Of a stretch of DNA of 64,000 nucleotides, positions 50,298 through 58,895 are shown piece by piece; positions within the stretch are counted from its first letter, which is position 1, and each line of letters opens with the position of its first letter. The stretch comes from Planctomycetota bacterium (GTDB taxonomy: Bacteria; Planctomycetota; PUPC01; DSUN01). The notes beneath the pieces were generated by a model. The model was not told the origin of the DNA. It did no database searches and worked only from the letters and a program-made list of their open reading frames with translations. Both the position numbers and the translations under genes were made by a program. The DNA is taken from NCBI GenBank assembly GCA_035384565.1, contig DAOOIT010000020.1, forward strand, positions 1 through 64,000. The letters run 5' to 3'.

Positions 50298-50321
50298 CCG
50301 AGCGGGCCACGGGCCGCTCGG
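50298..50321 (-). terminator. Hairpin after the GH89-like gene
   Basis: CCGAGCGG and CCGCTCGG pair around an 8-base loop, 17 bases past the stop codon on the minus strand. No T run follows. Confidence 0.35.
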
Positions 50322-50338
50322 AGGGCGACGCTGGCTCG

Positions 50339-52765
50339 CTACTCGGCAGACTCGAGGAACTCCTGGAGGATGGCGCTGGCGGCGGCCTTTTCGGCCTTCT
50401 TGTCGTAGGCGACGGGGTCGGATTTCTCGATGTACTGCTCGGCGCCCTGGCGGAAGAAGCTTTCCCAGCCCGGCACGGCATCGGCGGTGGGGGTCCCCAG
50501 CTCGCGCCGGGCATAGTCGAGCACCTGCTGAAGCTGGCGGCCTGCCACCTGCTGGTGATACTCGAGCGTGTCGGTGAGGGCGTAGCCGTCGTTGAAGAGC
50601 GGGCTCTGCTGTTCGCGGATGGCCTGTGCGAGGAGCTTGTTGGCGCCCTTGGTGGCGGTGGCCTCGAGGATGGCGTCGTCGAGGCACATGTCTTTGCGCG
50701 TGGCGATGAGGCGGCTGAGCGCTTTGTGGGCGGCGAGGAGTTGCTTCTCGGCCTTCTGGAGGGCCGCGAGGGACTCCTCCTTGACCTGGGTGGAGTAGCC
50801 GTTGGTGGCGGCGGCCCGCTTGGCGTCGCGCACGATGGCGAGCACGCGGTTGCAGCTCTCCTGGATGTGCTGATGGAGGTAGTTGCGCCCGAGGTCCACC
50901 AGGTCGGCCTCATAGAAGAGGCTGGCGCCGGCGGCCGGCTTGCAGGCCAGGGCGAGTGCAACGGCGGTGCGCGCGGCGCTGCTGCCGGGCGCCGAGATGC
51001 TGCCCCAACCGGTGTAGGCGCGGTAGTTCACGCCGGTTTCGGGGCGCGGGGCGCCGCGCAGGCCCTCTTTCTGGGCCTCGGCCATGGGGAAGATGGCGGC
51101 GGGTGCATATCGCCGCTGGAGGTAGTTGCTCACGGCGCGGTTCGTCTGGGCCCCTTCAGCGCGCCAGACATAGGCCGCGCCCCAGGCGAACTCCGCGCAC
51201 AGGTCGTCCATCATGGGATTCACGCGGCGAAGATCGTGCCAGTTCCAGAAGCCCACGGCTTTGGGCGCGGGGATCAGGTGGTTGAAGTGGTGGAAGCAGT
51301 TGGCCAGCAGCCAGAAGCGGTTGGTGAAGAGATCGTCGTTCGGCCCGTCGCTCCACGGCACGGCGTACGCAAGCGAGCGGCCCGCCAACCGGTCGGCCGC
51401 GGTGTAGACGGTGTCGCGGTACGAACCGGCCATCCGGCTGTCAATCCGCTCGATCTCGGTGACAAACCGGAGGTCGAGCTTGCGGCGCAGCGCGCCGAGG
51501 TCGGGGTCCCAGTAGAGGAAGCCGACATCGGGGGGAAGCTGGCTGATGAAGCGGCTCCGCGCCTCGGGCGTGTTGCCCCAGGAAGGAGCTTCCCATGAGG
51601 GCACGCGGATCTGGGCCTTGGGGTCCACCTGCCGCATGGTTTCAATCGCGGCGAGGCTTCTGCTTTCGGAGGACTGGGAAGCGGCCGCCATCCTGGGCGC
51701 CGGCTCGCCACAAACCACGTAGGAGTGGTCGGTGCCGTACGTGTCCACAATGGCCTTCCACAGCTTCGCCTGGAGTTCGCGAATCCTGGGCTCCGAGGGG
51801 GCCAGAGCGCAACTGCCCCCTGCGGCGGCGGGGTAACTGGCGGGGTACGGCGGCTGCCAGGCCAGGTTCGGCATCGCCTTCCGCAGGCTCTGCTCGAACT
51901 CGCCGTAGACATATACGTAGGTGATCTTCAGGCCGAGCGTTTGCCGGGCGTAGGCGAAGACGTCCTTGAGCAAGGCCGTGGTGTACTCGGGGTTCAGGCC
52001 GTATCCCATGCGGGCGGTGACCCCGGCCTTTGCGTCCACGCCTTCCAGCACCTCGGGCCGTTGGCCCTTCGCCTCGGGGAAGGCCTGGTCGAACGCGGTG
52101 CCCCAGGCCCGGCTGACCAGGGTGAAGGGAATGGCCAGGGAGTTCATCTTCTTCTTCGCCATCCAGCGGAGGAACGGCTTCCAGTCCTCGGCATTCCACA
52201 GGGTGGCCTGGAACCGCTTCGGGCCGTAGAGGCCGAGGGGCACGTAGTAGGTGCGGTCGGTGAAGGCCGGATTGCCGAGGATGTTCTGCCGGCGGAGCAC
52301 CACGTCGCTCCGCTGCGGAACGTGGTCGCCGTCTACGAAGAAGCCGCAACCGAGTTCCGCCTCCAGCAGGTCGTAGACGGCGTAGAGGGTCCCGCGAGGT
52401 TCCTTGCCGACGAGGAGGAGCGCCGGCTGCTTCGCCATGGTGCTGATGGCATAGCCATCGTCGCGGATCTGGGCAAGCTGCGACGCGGTCACGAACTCCT
52501 CGCCGGCTTCGCGCACAGTGGTCTGGCCCACCAGCACCACGGGCTGGCCACCGGCCGGGAGTTTGCCCACGATAGCGAGCTTGGCGCCGGTGGCCTTCTC
52601 GAGGAAGGCTTGCAGTTCGGCGGCAGCGAACCGCTCCGCGTCCGCCGCCTTGTCGGCCACGACGAGGGTTGCCGAGGGCTTCCCCCCCCGAATCAGCTCG
52701 AAGCCACTCGCGTTCCACGACACCAGTGCCGCGAAGACACCTGCCGCGATCAGGCGGACCTGCAT
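50339..52765 (-). CDS. Secreted glycoside hydrolase, GH89-like (alpha-N-acetylglucosaminidase type)
   Basis: An 808-residue exported protein. ATG 52765 has GGAGGAGAG upstream and is followed by a signal peptide (VRLIAAGVFAALVSWNASG). The first domain (about 25-130) is of the GH20b/GH67-N type (AAAELQAFLEKATGAKLAIV, then RGTLYAVYDLLEAELGCGFF). The following barrel has DWKPFLRWMAKKKMNSLAIP, where GH89 enzymes have an IDWMALNGIN-like strand, and YVYVYGEFEQS. A helical C-terminal domain ends the protein, as in GH89. It probably releases terminal sugars, perhaps GlcNAc, from glycans outside the cytoplasm; the family call is by pattern and uncertain. Single gene with its own promoter. Confidence 0.55.
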   Translation of the reverse strand: MQVRLIAAGVFAALVSWNASGFELIRGGKPSATLVVADKAADAERFAAAELQAFLEKATGAKLAIVGKLPAGGQPVVLVGQTTVREAGEEFVTASQLAQIRDDGYAISTMAKQPALLLVGKEPRGTLYAVYDLLEAELGCGFFVDGDHVPQRSDVVLRRQNILGNPAFTDRTYYVPLGLYGPKRFQATLWNAEDWKPFLRWMAKKKMNSLAIPFTLVSRAWGTAFDQAFPEAKGQRPEVLEGVDAKAGVTARMGYGLNPEYTTALLKDVFAYARQTLGLKITYVYVYGEFEQSLRKAMPNLAWQPPYPASYPAAAGGSCALAPSEPRIRELQAKLWKAIVDTYGTDHSYVVCGEPAPRMAAASQSSESRSLAAIETMRQVDPKAQIRVPSWEAPSWGNTPEARSRFISQLPPDVGFLYWDPDLGALRRKLDLRFVTEIERIDSRMAGSYRDTVYTAADRLAGRSLAYAVPWSDGPNDDLFTNRFWLLANCFHHFNHLIPAPKAVGFWNWHDLRRVNPMMDDLCAEFAWGAAYVWRAEGAQTNRAVSNYLQRRYAPAAIFPMAEAQKEGLRGAPRPETGVNYRAYTGWGSISAPGSSAARTAVALALACKPAAGASLFYEADLVDLGRNYLHQHIQESCNRVLAIVRDAKRAAATNGYSTQVKEESLAALQKAEKQLLAAHKALSRLIATRKDMCLDDAILEATATKGANKLLAQAIREQQSPLFNDGYALTDTLEYHQQVAGRQLQQVLDYARRELGTPTADAVPGWESFFRQGAEQYIEKSDPVAYDKKAEKAAASAILQEFLESAE

Positions 52766-52836
52766 GGCTCTCTCCTCCATTGGGCACAACGCCACCGTCC
52801 CGAGCGCCACAGCCGGACCTCCCTCCCAGCGTCCAC

Positions 52837-52865
52837 AGTATAGCAACCGCTGTGGCCGTGCGCAA
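52837..52865 (-). promoter_or_regulatory. Predicted promoter of the GH89-like gene
   Basis: TTGCGC, 17-base spacer, TATACT on the minus strand; leader of about 65 bases. Same hexamers as the V-ATPase promoter. Confidence 0.5.
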
Positions 52866-52895
52866 TCCCGATCTGGCGCTGGAGAGCGCTTTGGC

Positions 52896-52925
52896 TTGAA
52901 CGGCAGGCCGGGCGCAGGATATAAT
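52896..52925 (+). promoter_or_regulatory. Predicted promoter of the RsbU-like phosphatase gene
   Basis: TTGAAC, 18-base spacer, perfect TATAAT on the plus strand; leader of about 50 bases to GTG 52980. Confidence 0.6.
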
Positions 52926-52979
52926 CATGGTGTTGCGCGATAGAGCCGCGGGGAATGCGACCGAACCAAGGGCGGTGCT

Positions 52980-53957
52980 GTGCCAAGGAAACCCAGCGAG
53001 GGGCTGCCGTTCGAGGAGCAGGTGCGCGAGCTGCGCGCCTTTCTGGCCGAGGTGGCGGGCGACACCGACACCACGCGCTTCCTCAAACAGCTTCAGGCGG
53101 CTCAGGCCAGAGTCCAGCGGGTCTCGAAGCCCGTGGCCGACGCGGCGGGCCAGGGCCCGCCCTTCGGCGGAGGCGACACGGCGGCGGTGCAGGACCGCGA
53201 TGACATTCAGCGCGCGCGCACGGTGGTGAACAAGCTCCTGCCGTCGCAGCCCCCCAAGGTGCCGGGCCTCGACATCGGGCTCTACAGCCGCTCGTGCCAC
53301 GAGGTCGGGGGCGACTACTTCGACTTCATCAATCTCCCCAACGATCGCCTGGCCTTCGTGATCGCCGACGTGGCCGGCAAGGGCTTCGGCGCCGCCATCG
53401 TGATGGCCATGCTGCGCGAGATCCTGCACATCGTCACCACCAGCGAGCACACGCCGGCCAGCGCGGTGAGCGCCACCAACCGCCTGCTGGTGCCCGACAT
53501 GCCCCGCGGGATGTTCATCACCCTGCTCTACGGCGTTCTGGACCCCGCGACGCGCGAGATGACGCTCGTGAACGCGGGCCACTGCCCGCCCATCATCTGG
53601 CGCCCCCGGCTCACGGGCGCGCGGGTGCTGGACCTCCGCGGCCCCGCGCTGGGGGTGCTGGAGCCGCCGCGCTTCGCCGAGGCGATCCGGCAGAAGACCC
53701 TGCCGCTGGAGCCGGGCGACTGCCTGTGCTTTTTCACCGACGGGGTGTCGGAAGCGAAGGACCTGCTGGGCGAGGAGTTCGGGGGGCAGCGGCTGGCGCA
53801 GATTCTTCGCGACACGGCCAACCAGCCCGCCGCCAAGGTGGTGGACGCCATTATGGCCGCTGTGGACGAGCACACCAAGGGCGCCGCACAGCACGACGAC
53901 ATCACCCTGGTGGTCGTGCGAGCGCTCGGCGACGGCGGCTCCCCGCCGACGGCCTGA
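52980..53957 (+). CDS. RsbU/SpoIIE-type PP2C serine phosphatase
   Basis: A 325-residue PP2C-like phosphatase of the SpoIIE class, usually acting on phosphorylated anti-sigma-factor antagonists. Metal-binding acidic motifs are all present: GGDYFDF, ADVAGKGFGAA, FFTDGVSEAKD and HDDITLVVV. The first 80 residues are a helical linker rather than a GAF, PAS or receiver domain, so the input signal is not visible. GTG 52980 follows AAGGG. No anti-sigma or antagonist gene is adjacent. The stop lies four bases from the stop of the convergent folP gene. Confidence 0.85.
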   Translation: MPRKPSEGLPFEEQVRELRAFLAEVAGDTDTTRFLKQLQAAQARVQRVSKPVADAAGQGPPFGGGDTAAVQDRDDIQRARTVVNKLLPSQPPKVPGLDIGLYSRSCHEVGGDYFDFINLPNDRLAFVIADVAGKGFGAAIVMAMLREILHIVTTSEHTPASAVSATNRLLVPDMPRGMFITLLYGVLDPATREMTLVNAGHCPPIIWRPRLTGARVLDLRGPALGVLEPPRFAEAIRQKTLPLEPGDCLCFFTDGVSEAKDLLGEEFGGQRLAQILRDTANQPAAKVVDAIMAAVDEHTKGAAQHDDITLVVVRALGDGGSPPTA

Positions 53958-53961
53958 GAGC

Positions 53962-55167
53962 TCAGGTCTGGGCGTCCCCCGGGTCCCAGGCCGTTCCCCG
54001 CGCGGCATCCACCATCCTGGCCACCTGCGCCATGGCCGCCACATCGTGCACTCGCAGGATGTGCGCGCCGCGGGCAGCCCCCAGAGCGACCAGGGCCGCG
54101 GTGCCGAACACCCGCTGGTCGGCCGGCACGCCGAGGACCTTGCCGATCATGCTCTTCCGTGAGGGGCCGAGCAGAATGGGGCGGCCCAGGCTGCGCAGTT
54201 CCCCCACCCTCTCGAGCAGTTCGAGGTTGTGCGCAAGCGACTTGCCGAACCCCAGACCGGGGTCCACCACGAGTTGCTCCTCGCGCACCCCCGCCTCTAC
54301 GGCGAGGGCCATGCTCGCGCGCAGGAAGGCCACGACCTCGCTCATCAGGTCCCCGTAGCGCGGGGCCTGCTGCATCGTGCGCGGGGTGCCCTGCATGTGC
54401 ATGAGCACCACGGGAAAGCCGCTCTGCGCGGCCGCGGCGGCCATCTCGCGGTCGCCGCGGAGCGCCGTCACATCGTTGAGCACTGTGGCCCCGGCCTCGA
54501 ACGCCTGTCGGGCGACCGCGGCCTTCGAGGTGTCAATAGACACCGGCACGCCGGCCTGGCGAGCCAGAGCGGCCACCACGGGAACGACCCGGGCGCACTC
54601 GGTAGCGGCATCCACAGGCTCCGCCCCGGGGCGAGTGGATTCGCCGCCGATGTCCAGCAGGTCGGCCCCCTCCGCCACCAGGCGGAGGCCGTGCTCGACC
54701 GCCTTGCCGGCGTCCAGGAACGCCCCGCCATCAGAGAAGGAGTCCGGGGTGACGTTGAGGATGCCCATGAGCAGCGTGCGCGGGCCCAGGTGCAGGACCT
54801 GGGTGCCGCACTGGAGGTCGAACGTGGAGCGCTCCCAGGCGGCGGTGGTGGCGCGGATGGCCTCGAGGAGTTCGCTGCCGACGCCCTCCCGGGCGAGGGC
54901 GCCGAGGAAGACGTCCACGCAGTCGCCCGGCAGCCGCACGAGCGCATCGGCGGCCCCGTCGCCAGCCTGTCGGAGCAAGGCGCCGCCGCCGTGCTTCATC
55001 GCCTGGCCCACCAGGGCGGCCGCCTGGTTCTCGCTGAGGCGTTCGAGCTTGAGGAACCAGTCTCCCACGGCGGGGCTGGCGCCGACGAAGCGGCGGATCT
55101 CGTCGGCCAGGGCGCGGTGGCCGGGCGCGACGATGACGCGCGGGTTGTGGGGCAGCTTGGCAATCAC
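53962..55167 (-). CDS. folP: Dihydropteroate synthase with N-terminal extension
   Basis: A 401-residue dihydropteroate synthase, joining p-aminobenzoate to hydroxymethyl-dihydropterin diphosphate in folate synthesis. The catalytic part starts near residue 130 with LMGILNVTPDSFSDGGAF, followed by LDIGGESTRPGAEPV, SIDTSKAAVA and GPSRKSMIGKVLG. The first 125 residues are extra compared with the usual 270-280-residue enzyme; similar extended forms occur in other bacteria and archaea and their role is unclear. GTG 55167 overlaps the scpB stop as GTGA. Last gene of the alaC-rnf-scpB unit. Confidence 0.9.
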   Translation of the reverse strand: MIAKLPHNPRVIVAPGHRALADEIRRFVGASPAVGDWFLKLERLSENQAAALVGQAMKHGGGALLRQAGDGAADALVRLPGDCVDVFLGALAREGVGSELLEAIRATTAAWERSTFDLQCGTQVLHLGPRTLLMGILNVTPDSFSDGGAFLDAGKAVEHGLRLVAEGADLLDIGGESTRPGAEPVDAATECARVVPVVAALARQAGVPVSIDTSKAAVARQAFEAGATVLNDVTALRGDREMAAAAAQSGFPVVLMHMQGTPRTMQQAPRYGDLMSEVVAFLRASMALAVEAGVREEQLVVDPGLGFGKSLAHNLELLERVGELRSLGRPILLGPSRKSMIGKVLGVPADQRVFGTAALVALGAARGAHILRVHDVAAMAQVARMVDAARGTAWDPGDAQT

Positions 55168-55691
55168 GGGACTTGCAGCTCTTCGGCCTTGGGGAGATCG
55201 TCGAGCGAGCTGAGACCGAACGTTTCGAGGAACCGCTTCGTGGTGCCGTAGAGGAAGGGGCGGCCGAGCACGTCGGCCCGCCCGACCACGCGGATCAGCC
55301 CCTGCTCCTGGAGGCTGCGGACCACGGCGTCGGCCTGCACGCCGCGGATCGCCTCGATGTCCGCCCGATGGATCGGCTGCTTGTAGGCCACGATGGCCAG
55401 GGTCTCCAGCGCCGCCTGCGACAGGCGCGCGCGCCGCTCGGCCTTGTGGAGCTGCTCGACGTACGGAGCGTACTCGCGGTTCGACAGCAGGCGGTAGCCG
55501 CCGGCCACTTCCTCGATCTGGATGCCGCGCCGGCCGGCGGCCAGTTCCTCCCGCAGTTCGTCCACCAGGCGCCGCGCCACGCGGGCATCCTCGAGGCTCA
55601 ACACGTCGCGGATGTGGCGCAGGGTGAGCGGCTCATCGGAGGCGAAGAGCAGGGCTTCGAGCACGAGCTTCAGTTGGCCCTCATCGCTCAC
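55164..55691 (-). CDS. scpB: Segregation and condensation protein B
   Basis: A 175-residue ScpB, the winged-helix partner of SMC-ScpA in chromosome condensation. Features are LVLEALLFASDEPLT, the second winged helix with AIVAYKQPIHRADIEAIRG and the family C-terminal GRPFLYGTTKRFLETFGLSS. GTG 55691 overlaps the rnfG stop as GTGA-like coupling. No scpA is adjacent. Its place directly after rnfG is unusual. Confidence 0.9.
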   Translation of the reverse strand: MSDEGQLKLVLEALLFASDEPLTLRHIRDVLSLEDARVARRLVDELREELAAGRRGIQIEEVAGGYRLLSNREYAPYVEQLHKAERRARLSQAALETLAIVAYKQPIHRADIEAIRGVQADAVVRSLQEQGLIRVVGRADVLGRPFLYGTTKRFLETFGLSSLDDLPKAEELQVP

Positions 55692-56347
55692 GGCTGCGCG
55701 GCCCCTTCCTGGTTCGGCGCGGGCGCCGCGCCGGCTCGCTCGCGGATGCGGCCAATGGCTTGCTGGACGGCCTTGACGACGGCGCTGGAGGTGATGGTGG
55801 CGCCCGTGATCGCGGCGATGGGCTGGTCGTCGGGCGCGCCGGGGGCGCGGTAAGGCACGCCCTTCCTGAGCTCCAGGCGCCCCAGGAGGAGGCCCTCGAA
55901 CTGGGCCTGGAACCCCGGCTCCTCGCTCTTGTTGCCCAGGCCAGGCGTTTCGCTCTGCCCCACCACTTTTATCGCCCTGATCCGAGCGGCGTCGCCGACG
56001 CCGCCGGCCGCGTTCACCGACACGATGACGTCAATCCGGCTGCAATAGCCGCGCGCGCTGCCCATGGCGGCGAACATCGGGTTCCCGGTCTTCGGGTCGC
56101 TGGCCGCGAAGACGGGCGCCGGCGTGGCCCCTTTCGCGGGTGCCGTGGCCGACACCTCTCGCCAGGGACGCGTCGGGTCGCTCTCCTTGAACGGCATGCC
56201 GAACACCGCCGCGAGGCCGCGGTCCCTGTCGAGCAGCTTCTGGCGCGCGATTTCGTCGCGGGTGAGGGAGTAGGAGAAGGCCAGGCCGGCAGCCGAGCAC
56301 ACCGAGATCAGGCCCAGCACCAGGGGGTAGCGAACCGTGTCGGTCAT
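55688..56347 (-). CDS. rnfG: Rnf complex subunit G
   Basis: A 219-residue RnfG, the FMN-carrying subunit of the ion-translocating ferredoxin:NAD+ oxidoreductase. An N-terminal membrane helix (8-27) anchors a periplasmic FMN-binding domain. The covalent FMN site is ITGATITSSAV, with the flavin expected on Thr184. PGLGNKSEEPGFQAQF is also conserved. ATG 56347 overlaps the rnfD stop as ATGA. The Rnf genes end here; rnfE, rnfA and rnfB do not follow. Confidence 0.88.
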   Translation of the reverse strand: MTDTVRYPLVLGLISVCSAAGLAFSYSLTRDEIARQKLLDRDRGLAAVFGMPFKESDPTRPWREVSATAPAKGATPAPVFAASDPKTGNPMFAAMGSARGYCSRIDVIVSVNAAGGVGDAARIRAIKVVGQSETPGLGNKSEEPGFQAQFEGLLLGRLELRKGVPYRAPGAPDDQPIAAITGATITSSAVVKAVQQAIGRIRERAGAAPAPNQEGAAQP

Positions 56348-57519
56348 TTCTTCGGCCTCTTGCCGAACACGCGCTGGCGCGTGTAGCGGTTGATGATGGG
56401 GGTGGCCGTGTTCATCAGCAGAATCGCGTAGCACACGCCCTCGGGATAGCCGCCGTAGCGGCGGATGAGCACGGTGAGGAGACCGCAGCCCACGGCGAAA
56501 ATGACCTGGCCTCGGGTGGTCACGGGAGAGGTGACCATGTCGGTGGCCATGTAGAAGGCGCCCAGGAAGAGCCCTCCCGCGAAGATCTCGGCCAGCGGCT
56601 GCCCGCCGAACCACACGAGGTAGCGCGTCCCCTCGCCTTGCACGGCGATCGGCAGCGCCCACGACAGGAGCATCACGGTGCCGATGTAGAAGACGGGCAT
56701 CTGCCACTTGATGTAGTTGAGGGCCACCAGCACGATGCCGCCGAGGAAGAGCAGCGCCGCGTTCACCTCGCCGAGGCAGCCCCCGGTGCGGCCGAAGTAC
56801 AAGTCGTCCAGAGGCGTTCCCTCCTCGGCCTGGATCTGCCGCAGCGCCTCGCGCGCCTCGTTGGCATTCGTCGGCGCGGCCACGTTGCGGCGGTTGCCGG
56901 CGTTGAACTCGCGCAGCCGCTCCTTGAGGCGGTTGAGCGGCGTCGGGCCCGTCACCGCATCCACCTGGGCTTCCTGGCCGGCCTGTGCCGCGAGGGGGGC
57001 CGAGTGGCGCCAGCCGAACGCGGCGGACCAGTTGCCGCCCGACACCACCAGGGGCGCCCAGGCGGCCAACACGAAGGCGCGCCCCATGAGCGCGGGGTTC
57101 CACACGTTGCAGCCCAGGCCGCCGAAGAGCTGTTTCACGATCCCCAGGGCGAAGATCGAGGCCGTCATCGGCACGTACCAGGGCGCGTGCGCCGGCAGCA
57201 CGAAGGCCACCAGCAGGCCGCTGAGCACGGCGCTGCCGTCGGCCACGGTGATCGGCTTGCCCCGGAACCGCTGGACCGCCGCCTCGGTGGCCACGGCGCT
57301 CGCCACGGCGATCGCCGTGAGCAGAAGGGCCTGCGGGCCGAAGACGTATACCGCCCAGGCCAGCGCCGGCAGCAGCGTGGCCGTGACGGTCCACATGATC
57401 CGCGGAATCGACTCCGGAGACCGGAGGTGCGGCGAGGACGTGACCAGGAGCCGGTCCGGGGTCGGCCCGGCCGTCTCGGGCGTTGCATCGGCGACGGTCT
57501 TGGTGTGTTCTTCAGGCAT
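56344..57519 (-). CDS. rnfD: Rnf complex subunit D
   Basis: A 391-residue membrane subunit (about nine helices) of the Rnf complex. ATG 57519 is preferred, lying four bases after rnfC; TTG 57531 is in frame but has no ribosome site. Conserved segments are SPHLRSPESIPRIMW, GGLGCNVWNPALMGRAFVLA and YMATDMVTSPVTTRGQVIF, the latter typical of the FMN-bearing region of RnfD/NqrB. An insert of about 65 hydrophilic residues (about 185-250) lies in a loop and is larger than in most relatives. Confidence 0.88.
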   Translation of the reverse strand: MPEEHTKTVADATPETAGPTPDRLLVTSSPHLRSPESIPRIMWTVTATLLPALAWAVYVFGPQALLLTAIAVASAVATEAAVQRFRGKPITVADGSAVLSGLLVAFVLPAHAPWYVPMTASIFALGIVKQLFGGLGCNVWNPALMGRAFVLAAWAPLVVSGGNWSAAFGWRHSAPLAAQAGQEAQVDAVTGPTPLNRLKERLREFNAGNRRNVAAPTNANEAREALRQIQAEEGTPLDDLYFGRTGGCLGEVNAALLFLGGIVLVALNYIKWQMPVFYIGTVMLLSWALPIAVQGEGTRYLVWFGGQPLAEIFAGGLFLGAFYMATDMVTSPVTTRGQVIFAVGCGLLTVLIRRYGGYPEGVCYAILLMNTATPIINRYTRQRVFGKRPKK

Positions 57520-57523
57520 CGGG

Positions 57524-58861
57524 TCAGCCAACCTTCTGCTTCTGCTGCTGGGCCCTGCGCTTGGCCAGTTCGGCCTTGCCCCACTTCACCCAGTGCACGA
57601 TGGGGCGCTTGGCCGGGCACACGTAGGTGCAACAGCCGCACTCGAAGCAATCCAGGATGTCCACGGCCCCCATGAGGTCGAAGTTGCGTGCCTCGCACGC
57701 GATGCTGATTTCGTTGGGCATCAGGCCCATCGGGCAGGCGTCCACGCACCGGCCGCAACTGATACAGGCCCGCCAGTCGGCCGCCTCGGCCTGCCGGAGT
57801 ACCAGGATGCCCGAGGTGCCTTTGATCACCGGCACGTCGAGCGAGCTCTGGGCGATCCCCATCATCGGCCCGCCCGAGATGATCTTGCGCGCGCCGCTCC
57901 GCAGGCCCGAGGCCTCGAGCAGCGTTCGGAACGGGGTGCCCAGACGCACGACGTAGTTGGCCGGGCGCTCCACGCCGTCGCCGGTCACCGTCACGGCGCG
58001 CTCGAGGAGCGGCTTGCCGAAGCGGACCGCCTCGCGCACGGCATAGGCGGTGGCGACGTTCTGCACCACGACGCCGACGTCGAGCGGCAGGCCGCCGGCC
58101 GGCACCTTGCGCCCCGTGAGCGCGTAGATGAGCTGCTTCTCGGCTCCCTGCGGGTACTTGACCTTGCAGACCTCCACGCGCACGCCCGTGCCGTCCGCCG
58201 CCTTGCGCAGCAGCTCGGCCGCATCGGGCTTATTGGCCTCGACGCCGATCCACACGTCCTTCACGTCCATCGTCTTCGCCAGGAGCAGAAGGCCCTCGAC
58301 CAGCTCGGCGGGCCTCTCCAGCATCAGGCGATAGTCGCACGTCAGATACGGCTCGCATTCGGCCGCGTTCAGGATGAGCGTGTCAATCTTCTTCTCGGGC
58401 GGCGGGCTGATCTTCACGTGGGTGGGGAAGGCGGCGCCGCCCATCCCCACGATGCCGGCCTCCTGGATGCGCGTCTTGATCGCCGCGGCGTCGAGGGACG
58501 ATGGATCGGTCTCGGCCGGCAGGCCGTCGGCCCAGGCATCCTGCCCGTCGTTGTCTATCACCACGCAGGGCGCGCTCGGGCTCAGCGGCGTCGGGCGCGG
58601 CTCGATGGCCGCCACCTTGCCCGAGACGGAGGCGTGAACCGGCGCCGAGACGAATCGCCGCGGGTTCGTGGGGTCCGGCTGCCCGATCACCTGTCCCTTG
58701 CGGACGGCGTCCCCCTTCTTGACGGTGGGCACGCACGGGACGCCCAGGTGCTGGCTCATGGGCAGCACCACCTGGGCGGGTGGCGGCAGCGGGTGAAGGG
58801 GTTTGTCTTTCGCCAGTTCCTTGCGGTCGTGCGGGTGGATGCCCCCGCTGAACGTCCTCAT
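57524..58861 (-). CDS. rnfC: Rnf complex subunit C
   Basis: A 445-residue RnfC, the NADH-side subunit. It has the N-terminal barrel-sandwich (TFSGGIHPHDRKEL), a Rossmann/NADH-FMN region (GIVGMGGAAFPTHVK, then LILNAAECEPYLTCDY), an SLBB part, and two C-terminal [4Fe-4S] motifs: Cys366, 369, 372, 376 and Cys405, 408, 411, 415. ATG 58861 has GGAG five bases upstream. It follows the aminotransferase by 34 bases. Confidence 0.92.
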   Translation of the reverse strand: MRTFSGGIHPHDRKELAKDKPLHPLPPPAQVVLPMSQHLGVPCVPTVKKGDAVRKGQVIGQPDPTNPRRFVSAPVHASVSGKVAAIEPRPTPLSPSAPCVVIDNDGQDAWADGLPAETDPSSLDAAAIKTRIQEAGIVGMGGAAFPTHVKISPPPEKKIDTLILNAAECEPYLTCDYRLMLERPAELVEGLLLLAKTMDVKDVWIGVEANKPDAAELLRKAADGTGVRVEVCKVKYPQGAEKQLIYALTGRKVPAGGLPLDVGVVVQNVATAYAVREAVRFGKPLLERAVTVTGDGVERPANYVVRLGTPFRTLLEASGLRSGARKIISGGPMMGIAQSSLDVPVIKGTSGILVLRQAEAADWRACISCGRCVDACPMGLMPNEISIACEARNFDLMGAVDILDCFECGCCTYVCPAKRPIVHWVKWGKAELAKRRAQQQKQKVG

Positions 58862-58895
58862 GGGGTCTCCATCTCTTGAGACCGGCCCCCGGGAA

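Larger units (their letters stand above)
49672..50338. other. Intergenic region upstream of the V-ATPase operon with a repeat array
   Basis: About 670 bases holding a promoter (49756-49783), the 82-bp palindromic array (49915-50120) and a hairpin (50298-50321) after the GH89-like gene. Bases 50130-50290 show nothing recognised. Confidence 0.6.
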
